A stretch of DNA of 64,000 nucleotides from an uncultured Clostridia bacterium (lineage in GTDB: Bacteria > Bacillota > Clostridia > UBA1381), in assembly GCA_947631235.1 (NCBI GenBank), contig CANRKO010000007.1, positions 1-64,000 of the forward strand. Direction: 5' to 3'. A program made the position numbers and the translations under genes. The notes beneath the pieces were generated by a model. It ran no database searches and was not told the origin of the DNA. It saw only the letters and a list, made by a program, of their open reading frames with translations. This document shows positions 53,856-61,000 of the stretch, piece by piece. Within the stretch, counting starts at the first letter, position 1. Each line of letters starts with the position of its first letter.

Positions 53856-53987
53856 ATGAGCGCGTTTAAAGAAAATACGCTTATATGCTCTAATGCCGCA
53901 CTTGATTGACAACTGAATATTCCATTCATCAAATACGTTCTTTCCGAACAAGAGCCGCTATTGCGGGCGCGCCACGACGCTGTATAG
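53856..53987 (+). pseudogene. decayed small protein with internal TGA
   Basis: Frame MSAFKENTLICSNAALD, TGA at 53907-53909, then QLNIPFIKYVLSEQEPLLRA to TAG at 53985. Amino acid composition on both sides looks protein-like, and no family was recognised. It may be part of the element's former cargo, or chance. Confidence 0.3.
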
Positions 53988-54207
53988 CCGAGCGATCAAG
54001 CCTTCAATGAAATACCGGATTTGCCGCCGGCACGGTCATGACTGCTCGGAAAGCATAATGATACTCCTGCCTTGAACTCGTCACTGAATTGGGCGGCCGG
54101 CGCGGATGCGGCGGAGGTGAAACTCCTGTGAGGTCGATTGGCTCTCGACCGTTTGATGAATTATTAATGGGGGTAGTAAAATTTTTCAAAGGAGGACAAG
54201 TGTATAC

Positions 54208-54351
54208 ATGACAAAAAATAAAATTACTACCTTTGCCGAAACGACAAAATACGAAATCGACAAAATTACTTTTATCGTCCAGCCGGTGTTCAAGGAACAA
54301 TCCGCCGAAACACTCGGCTCGGTCTTGCTGCGGCTTATGACTGCGGAATAA
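54208..54351 (+). CDS. TnpW-like small transposon protein
   Basis: 47 residues: MTKNKITTFAETTKYEIDKI followed by TFIVQPVFKEQS and a C-terminal LLRLMTAE. Size, the KITxIV-type central strand and the place directly before a large serine recombinase match the TnpW family of Clostridium transposons. Function unknown. The AAAGGAGG site is 12 bases upstream, a little far. Confidence 0.6.
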   Translation: MTKNKITTFAETTKYEIDKITFIVQPVFKEQSAETLGSVLLRLMTAE

Positions 54352-54441
54352 TTAAATTTTCAAAACAGGCTGACAAACGGAAAATATTGCGGTATAATAA
54401 CTGTAATACTGTTTGTTGACTGTCAAGAGAAAGGAGTTATT

Positions 54442-56142
54442 ATGAGACAGTCAAATACGAAAAAAGAATTAACAGCGGCTCTGTATGTCAGGCTCAGCCG
54501 CGACGATAACTTGGAAGGCGACAGCTACAGTATCGTAAATCAGAAAAAACTGCTTACGAAAGTGGCAAAAGAGAAAGGATATACCAACCTTTTGACGTAT
54601 TGCGATGACGGAATTTCGGGCGTTACGATGGATCGCCCCGGCTATAAGCAGATGATAAGCGATATTAAAAGCAACAAAATTTCCGCTGTATTCGTAAAGG
54701 ACTTATCGCGATTGGGGCGAAACTATATCGAGGTTGGCAGACTGACTGAGGAATTTTTCCCCGACTATGATATTCGTTTCGTTGCCGTTTCGGATAACAT
54801 TGACACCCAAGATGGCGAGAATGAGCTTGCGCCGATAAAGAATCTGTTCAATGAGTGGTATGCCCGCGACATTTCTAAGAAGCGGAGGATAAGCAATAAA
54901 ATCAAGGGCAATTCCGGCGAGCCGATGGGTCAGCCGCCATATGGGTATATGAAAAATCCCGATAATCACAAGCGTTGGGTAATAGACGAGGAAGCGGCTT
55001 CGGTGGTGCGGAGGATATTTCAAATGGCGATTGACGGGTTTGGAACAGAGGAAATCGCGTCGGCTTTGGAGCGTGATAAAATACTAACGCCCACAAACTA
55101 TTGGGCGAGCAAAGGCATTAACAGACCGGGGAAGAAAAATCCCGATAATCCGTATCAGTGGAATTGCTCGACCATAGTCCATATTCTCAGCCTGCAGGAA
55201 TATTGCGGCGACATACTCAATTTCAAGACATATTCAAAATCGTATAAAAACAAAAAGCGAATTGATAATGACAGGGAAAATTGGGTTGTGTTCAAAGACG
55301 TTCACGAGCCGATAATCGAGCGTGCCGTGTGGGAAAAGATACAGGCAAAGCGAGGTAAGGCTCGCAAACGAAAGAAATTCGACGGTGAAAAGAATATGTT
55401 TTCCGGCTTGCTTGTATGCGCGGACTGCGGCAGCAATTTATGGTATCACTTCAACCAAAAAAATCCAAGTATTGAATATTTCAACTGCTCCGGCTACAAC
55501 AAAGGCGGCAGAAAGATTTGCTCTTCAACACACTACATACGGCTCGATTTTCTCGAAAAGGTTGTGCTCGGAGAAATCAGACGGCTCACAAAACTGGCGA
55601 CAAAATATGAGAGTGAGTTTCTGAAACTTGTTATCGGTCAATCCACAAAAGACGCAGAACACGAACGACAGGTTAAGCAAAAGGAGTTAAAAACGCTGCT
55701 CGCCAGAGATAAGGAGCTCGATGTGCTGTTTGAGAAAATCTACGAGGATAACGCTATGGGACGTCTTTCCGATGAACGCTTCGGCAAGCTGTCCGTGAAA
55801 TACGACGCAGAGCAAAAAGAGTTGAATAAACAAATAAACGAGCTTCAAGCGGAATTGGACAGCGATAAAAACAAAAGTGTTTCCACGGACGAGTTTATGG
55901 CAATAGTCCGCAAATACACGCGGGCGAGGAAATTAACGCCAAGAATGCTTAATGAGCTTATAGAGAAAATAGAGGTTTATCAGGCTGAAATAATCGACGG
56001 AAAGAAGGTACAGCGACTGAAAATATATTATAACTGTATCGGCTCAATAGAGATACCGGATTTGGACTTGATACCGGATAATGCGGTGACAGTAAATACG
56101 CGGCAGGGCGTGGATATAAATTTCGCGGGCGCTGCCTTGTAA
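54442..56142 (+). CDS. large serine recombinase (TnpX-like)
   Basis: 566 residues. N-terminal resolvase domain with catalytic Ser19 (LYVRLSRDD), VKDLSRLGRNYIEVGRL and the E-helix; a recombinase domain (GYMKNPDNHKRWVIDEEAASVVRRIF ... YCGDILNFKTY); a zinc-ribbon (GLLVCADCGSNLWY ... FNCSGYNKGGRKIC); and a coiled-coil C-terminal part (KQKELKTLLARDKELDVLFE). All intact. Catalyses integration and excision of its element at short core sites. Right behind it stand a 14-bp hairpin and tRNA-Arg. Confidence 0.95.
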   Translation: MRQSNTKKELTAALYVRLSRDDNLEGDSYSIVNQKKLLTKVAKEKGYTNLLTYCDDGISGVTMDRPGYKQMISDIKSNKISAVFVKDLSRLGRNYIEVGRLTEEFFPDYDIRFVAVSDNIDTQDGENELAPIKNLFNEWYARDISKKRRISNKIKGNSGEPMGQPPYGYMKNPDNHKRWVIDEEAASVVRRIFQMAIDGFGTEEIASALERDKILTPTNYWASKGINRPGKKNPDNPYQWNCSTIVHILSLQEYCGDILNFKTYSKSYKNKKRIDNDRENWVVFKDVHEPIIERAVWEKIQAKRGKARKRKKFDGEKNMFSGLLVCADCGSNLWYHFNQKNPSIEYFNCSGYNKGGRKICSSTHYIRLDFLEKVVLGEIRRLTKLATKYESEFLKLVIGQSTKDAEHERQVKQKELKTLLARDKELDVLFEKIYEDNAMGRLSDERFGKLSVKYDAEQKELNKQINELQAELDSDKNKSVSTDEFMAIVRKYTRARKLTPRMLNELIEKIEVYQAEIIDGKKVQRLKIYYNCIGSIEIPDLDLIPDNAVTVNTRQGVDINFAGAAL

Positions 56143-56155
56143 ACAAAAGAAAAAT

Positions 56156-56192
56156 GAGTGTTCTTACAGCTTTAAGTTCTGTAAGAACACTC
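56156..56192 (+). terminator. 14-bp hairpin between the recombinase and tRNA-Arg
   Basis: GAGTGTTCTTACAG and its perfect complement over a nine-base loop. No T-run, so termination is unsure; could also be an element end or the tRNA transcript's terminator on the other strand. Confidence 0.5.
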
Positions 56193-56196
56193 GGTA

Positions 56197-56273
56197 TGGT
56201 ACGCCCGAAGGGACTCGAACCCCCGACCTTTCGGTTCGTAGCCGAACGCTCTATCCAGCTGAGCTACGAGCGC
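56197..56273 (-). tRNA. tRNA-Arg (ACG)
   Basis: Minus strand: acceptor GCGCTCG pairs with CGGGCGT (two G-T pairs), D-arm GCTC AGCTGGATA GAGC, anticodon stem TTCGG/CCGAA with loop CTACGAA (anticodon ACG, read as ICG), T-arm GGGGG TTCGAGT CCCTT-type, discriminator A, and CCA encoded (56197-56199). Its 3' end faces the island, a common integration context. Confidence 0.93.
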
Positions 56274-56340
56274 ATATGATTTTCACCTGAAAATCACTTC
56301 AAATATATTACCACACAGCACCTCGATTGTCAAGAGTTTT

Positions 56341-56369
56341 TTGACAAAAAGGCGGTACTGTGGTAAAAT
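56341..56369 (+). promoter_or_regulatory. ogt promoter
   Basis: TTGACA, 17-base spacer ending TGTGG, TAAAAT. Confidence 0.8.
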
Positions 56370-56387
56370 TATCACGGGGTGAACGAT

Positions 56388-56843
56388 ATGAGATTTGTAT
56401 GGTATTACGACTTCCCTATCGGCAAAATCGCGATAGCGAGCGAGGGCGGATACATAACCGACATAACCTTCGGCTACGCGGACGGCATCGAACATGAAAC
56501 GGCTGAAACGGCTGCGTGCGCAAAGGAGCTTTGGGAATACTTCGACGGCGAGCGCAGGGAATTTGACATTAAAATAAAATACGACGGCACGCCGTTCACT
56601 CGCGCGGTACTCGAACAGACGATGAAAATACCCTACGGCGAAACGCGTTCCTACGGCGATGTTGCGCGTATGGTTAATAACCCGCGTGCGGCACGGGCGG
56701 TCGGCAACGCGATACACCGCAACCGTCTGCTCATCGTTATCCCCTGTCACAGAATTATACAGGGAGACGGCTCGCTCGGCGTCTACGCGGGGCGCGAGGA
56801 TATTAAACGCCGACTTTTAAGCCTTGAAAAACATAATATCTGA
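56388..56843 (+). CDS. ogt: methylated-DNA--protein-cysteine methyltransferase
   Basis: 151 residues from the ATG at 56388 (GGGGTGA five bases before; a GTG at 56379 also in frame). Active-site VIPCHRIIQGDGSLGVYAG, and helix-turn-helix DVARMVNNPRAARAVGNAIH. Repairs O6-alkylguanine by a suicidal transfer to Cys. Monocistronic. Confidence 0.96.
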   Translation: MRFVWYYDFPIGKIAIASEGGYITDITFGYADGIEHETAETAACAKELWEYFDGERREFDIKIKYDGTPFTRAVLEQTMKIPYGETRSYGDVARMVNNPRAARAVGNAIHRNRLLIVIPCHRIIQGDGSLGVYAGREDIKRRLLSLEKHNI

Positions 56844-56853
56844 ACGTAAAAAT

Positions 56854-56911
56854 GGGGACACTAAAATTTTAGTGTCCCTGTATTTTAGTGTCCCTCAACT
56901 TTAGTGTCCCC
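56854..56911. repeat. cluster of four TTTAGTGTCCC motifs
   Basis: GGGGACACTAAA at 56854-56865, then TTTTAGTGTCCC at 56867-56878 (these two form a near-perfect palindrome), TTTTAGTGTCCC at 56883-56894 and TTTAGTGTCCCC at 56900-56911. It lies between two convergent genes; the palindrome could act as a terminator, but the third and fourth copies are direct. Confidence 0.9.
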
Positions 56912-56913
56912 AA

Positions 56914-57435
56914 TCAGCACACTTCCACAATTTCATCTCTGTTTCTGTACTCGGTATGGCGCGGCGAAGGTTCACAGCCGTCGGCAATACCGCTAACCGG
57001 CAGCAGCGCGATAAGGTCGTACTTCGCAGCGCTCGGGAAAAGCTCCTTCACCTTATTTACGTCAAAATGCCCTATCCACGTCGAGCCGTAACCCAAATCA
57101 TGTATCGCGAGCATCATATGCGTCGCGACAATCGACGCGTCCACATCGGCAAAATTCTTACCGTCGTACTGTCTGACCCACGCCGCCGACGGGTCGGCTC
57201 CAATCATGAATATTACCTTCGCGGGCGCGATAAACTGCATTTTTGTGCAGCTTAAAAGCTTCTCGCGCGCGTCCTCACTCTCGAAAACCCATATTTTGAA
57301 CGGCTGATTGTTCACCGCCGTCGGCGCACACACGCCCGCCTCTATAATTTTTTCCACATCGTCCTTCGGTATATCCGCGCCGTCAAACATGCGCACGGAA
57401 TACCTGTCCTTTGCAAGCTGCAAAAAATCCTTCAT
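56914..57435 (-). CDS. nitroreductase family protein
   Basis: 173 residues. FMN-binding start DRYSVRMFDGADIPKDDVEKIIEAGVCAPTAVNNQPFKIWV, and a late HDLGYGSTWIGHF region. Short nitroreductase/oxidoreductase of the NfsA/FRP superfamily, NAD(P)H-dependent; substrate unknown. Its stop codon abuts the motif cluster. Thirteen bases after the L,D-transpeptidase gene. Confidence 0.92.
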   Translation of the reverse strand: MKDFLQLAKDRYSVRMFDGADIPKDDVEKIIEAGVCAPTAVNNQPFKIWVFESEDAREKLLSCTKMQFIAPAKVIFMIGADPSAAWVRQYDGKNFADVDASIVATHMMLAIHDLGYGSTWIGHFDVNKVKELFPSAAKYDLIALLPVSGIADGCEPSPRHTEYRNRDEIVEVC

Positions 57436-57448
57436 CCCGGTAACCTCC

Positions 57449-58066
57449 TTAATAAATCGTAATAATTGTGCCTTCCGTAACGGTTCGCAGCACTCTTACC
57501 ATATCGTCCTCCGCTATGGCGATACATCCCGCCGTAGCCGTTTTACCGTCGGATATGCAGTGCAGGAACACCGCACTGCCGACATACGGTACGCGGCAAG
57601 CGTTATAGCCTATATCCAAAAGATAATTATAGGCGGGCGCGTACTCTATAAGATGCTCGTCGTGCGAAAAATCGGTATTTGCGGGCAGCTCCGACGCGTA
57701 CGCGAGAGTATTGTAATCGGCGCGCTCACTGTCGCCGCGCCAATACATGTCAGACGTTATTTTCGTGTACGGCACGCGGCTTTCGGGGTCGTCCCTAATA
57801 CCGTACGCGCCCCTTGTAACGTAAGTGCCGAGGGGTGTTTTCATATCCCCCTCGGCAGTCTTACCCGTTCCGTTTTTACCTATCACACCGCCGCACGAAA
57901 ACAGCGTTTCGTAACGCCCCTCACGCGCGCGGTACACCGTAAGGCGGCAGGTGTGACTTTCTGCGTCACACCGCACGCCTATTCTGTATTTTCCCTCGTA
58001 TTCGGCGGGCAATACGCCGCCGAATAAAAGTCTTTCGTATAAATCCTGCTCCTCCGTGATGCTCAT
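57449..58066 (-). CDS. YkuD-type L,D-transpeptidase
   Basis: 205 residues without a recognisable signal peptide. The YkuD core: GVIGKNGTGKTAEGDMKTPLG, SAVFLHCISDGKTATAGCIA with the HxxS...G-Cys pattern and its catalytic Cys. Makes 3-3 peptidoglycan cross-links or attaches proteins, usually outside the cell; lacking an export signal is odd, so the true start or export route is uncertain. Confidence 0.82.
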   Translation of the reverse strand: MSITEEQDLYERLLFGGVLPAEYEGKYRIGVRCDAESHTCRLTVYRAREGRYETLFSCGGVIGKNGTGKTAEGDMKTPLGTYVTRGAYGIRDDPESRVPYTKITSDMYWRGDSERADYNTLAYASELPANTDFSHDEHLIEYAPAYNYLLDIGYNACRVPYVGSAVFLHCISDGKTATAGCIAIAEDDMVRVLRTVTEGTIITIY

Positions 58067-58072
58067 AATTAA

Positions 58073-61000
58073 TTACTCTTCAATCGCCTTCTCGAGCGCC
58101 TCGCACGTCTTTGTGTTCCACAAAAATGCCTTTATTTTTTCACCCTCTGGCAGTTCGGCTGTAAGATCGCTTTCACCGTTGACCTCCACAAGCTGCGTAT
58201 CCATGTTTATTCCCACGAGCCGTCCGTTACTGTCGTACGACGCGGCTATAAGCGAAATCTCCATCGTGGTCGAGCCGCTGTTTGTAACCTTTGCCGCAGC
58301 CACGTTTTTGCCGTCCACTTCTTTCACCGTGAACTCTTCGGCGCTTAGCGCGGGTTTTGTCTTGAACGTAACCGGATCGCCGTTTGTCACCGTATCACCG
58401 GCTATACCGATTGCCTGGTACACGTATGTCGTGTCGGGCTTCAATCCGTCTACCGCAAGACTGTAATCATGCTCACCCTCCGCGCTGAACACGATCGGGT
58501 TCTTATCGCCGTATCTTATCTTTTCCTCGCTGCCCTGTTCCCAAATCAGGAACATACCTACCGCGTTCGGGGTTATCGTCTTATTGCCGTAGGACGTTAT
58601 TTTGATATGGCCGTTAAGCGTCGCTCCCGTGGACGTAACATTGTCCGCATCCTTTGTCGTATATACGTAATCGGGAGCCTGCTCGCTCGTAACCGTTATT
58701 GTCACGTAATTCGTCGTCGTAACCTTTGCCGTCTCCTGCGGGTCGGGGTGCGTGAACGTCGCCGTCACGGTGAGCGTCGCGTTGCCTGCCTCGGCAATGC
58801 CTTTAACCGTCGCCGACGAGCCGTCCTGCGTGGGGGTCACTTCAACCGCGCCGTCCGTCGGCTTCGACCATTCTGCGCCCTCCAGAACGTAGCTACTATC
58901 GGATATTTCAAGCAAAATTTCCTTCTCATCACCCTGCGCCATATAAACCTGAGTGGGATTTAATCTAAATCCTATCTGAGTCTTATACGGAATTTCAGCC
59001 ACAGCCGACGAGCCTACTATATTGAGATACAGCACGCCGCTGCCGGTATTGAGCGCGTCGTCGTCGATATTGACCTTTGTCCAGTCGCTCATTTCTTCCG
59101 TTATCTCTATTATATCGCTTTCGGGGTCTGTCATCTGAGCGTCGCGGAAGAATTGAATTTTATCGCCAACCTTAAGGTTCGTTCCATCAACGTTCACACG
59201 CGCGTAATCGCCGATATCGCCATAGCCTATCGGCAGGTTATAAATTTCCGCTTCCGCCTTACGCGTGTCGATATTAAACGTAATCTGCGCCGTACCTCTC
59301 ACACTCTTGTAGTTCTCATCCGTCGGGTCAAATTCCCATTCGTAATCCTTGCCCGACTCAACGAGAACCGAACCCGGCTGAACGCCCTCCTGGACAAGCC
59401 ACCTTGCCGCACCGGCGAGCGGCTCGCCGTTCACGTCCGTAAACGACGGAGTAAGCGTAGAATCATTGAGGTAAGCGCCCTTGTCAACATTGCCCGCTCT
59501 CACGCTGCCCTGAGGCTCAGCCTGAAGGATTGTCAGCGTTGTTCTTTCCTCGTTGTCCGCGTATTTTTCCGCACTTGCGCCGGACACCTTAGCCGTCGCG
59601 CGGACTTCATACGTACCCGCGTCCTTCGGCGCGGCGCGCAGCCAATCGACTGTTCCTGCTGTCTCGGAATGAAGCGCTATATCCGTTTTCGCGTACTCGA
59701 TCGTGATCTCCGTACCCTGCTCGGTCGATGCGGCGGTTACGGCGTGCGCGTTTCCGTCGTATATCACTTCTTTGTTCGTCTCGTCAAACTTAAGCGGCAC
59801 GGGCTTCTTATCACCCGCCGTTACTTCCGCACTGCCCGTCAGCGAGTTATATCTTTTTGCATCCTCGCCTGTCGGCTCAAATTTCCAATTGTAGCTGCGC
59901 TTGCCGCTTTGAAGCATTGTAGTATCGCCGTCTACCCAGCTCAGGGTACCCGTCACCTTCATGGACGGGTTATTCTCATTCACAAACGTACCCTCGAGTT
60001 CTACGGTTGACAGCTTGTTGTTTTCCAAGCCGTTCGGAGCGGACACGCTGCCCTCAACCTTCGGATTTGCCTTTACGACTTCAAGCGTGCCGAGCTCGTC
60101 GTCCGTTATCGAGTAGTTATAGCTTGAAGCCGGCGGCGTGGACGCTTTTACCGTGTATTTGCCTACGGGAGCGTCCTCCTTTGTGCCGTCAGCGCCGTTA
60201 ATGTCAGTCGCCGTCAGATTTGCCTTTACGTCCGAAATCGAGTCCGTTTTCACAAGTCCGTGACCTTCGAGTTGTGCCGCCGCCTCTTGATAGCTTTCGA
60301 CGGTGAACACGTGTGCCTTGCCGTACGGTTTTGTTATCGTCTTGTTTTCACCTGTCAGTTCAAGCTTGATCGGACGCTGAGACGAGATGTAAGCCGTTGT
60401 GTGATACGTTGAAAGACCTGCTCCGAGAGTGTAGTTTGATGCATTCTCGCCCTCGAGCGCGTCCTTGCAGTCAACGCTTATGGTTACGGTCTTCGGATAG
60501 TAAAAATCATAACCTGCGTCGGCGAATGTCGCCTTCTTAATCGCCGATTCCTTGATTTTAACATCATCGGAAGCGGTTACCTTGTTTTTAAACTTAACAT
60601 TTTCTGTGTTTATCTCAGCGTTTGTTGTGCCGTCGTATGCCTTGTTCACAACGCTGCCCGAAAAGTTCGGCTGAAGCGTAAGCGGTGAGATTGTCAGAAT
60701 AACATTCGCGATACCCTCCGAATATCTTTCTCCTTCCGGGTATGTGGCATGAACCTTATATGTTCCGGCGTCCTTCGGAGCGGCGTCTGTGTAGCTGCTG
60801 AAATCTTCATCGTCCGCAAACGTCGTATCGTTCGGGGTTGTCTGTTTATATGTTATCTTCAAGTGATTTTCCGGTATTGCGTTGCCGAGTCTGTCCCATG
60901 TAAAATCCGAAGCCGTCAAGGGCTGCGCCGTTCCGTTATATGTCTTTTTGGCACGTGACGCAGCTTTCAGTCTTAGATTTGTCAGTTCTAACGCAGAAAC

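Larger units (their letters stand above)
53373..54207. other. 835-base non-coding tract with remnants
   Basis: Holds two 41-base direct repeats (53484-53524 and 53548-53588; core AAATTTTTGTAAGTGT and CGCTTGCTGTGCTTGCT), an AT-rich stretch to 53700, a possible small frame after GGGAGGATATCT near 53740, a broken frame at 53856-53987 and the ATG-proximal region of the TnpW-like gene with an AAAGGAGG site at 54188. Nothing in it makes a convincing intact protein. Confidence 0.5.
54208..56142 (+). mobile_element. TnpW + serine recombinase module
   Basis: The usual integration module of Tn4451-like mobilisable elements: small TnpW followed by TnpX-type recombinase. No cargo or mobilisation gene adjoins it; ends and target duplication were not found. 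Confidence 0.55.

Noticed and set aside
43137-56169. Shared 12-mer GTGTTCTTACAG at 43137 and 56158 as possible attachment sites
   Set aside because: A pair of identical 12-mers is expected hundreds of times by chance in 64 kb, and no longer match surrounds it.
56197-56273. Classical island with attL copy of the tRNA-Arg 3' end
   Set aside because: I found no second copy of the tRNA 3' segment at the left part of the island by eye; a computed search of the 20-base 3' end would decide.
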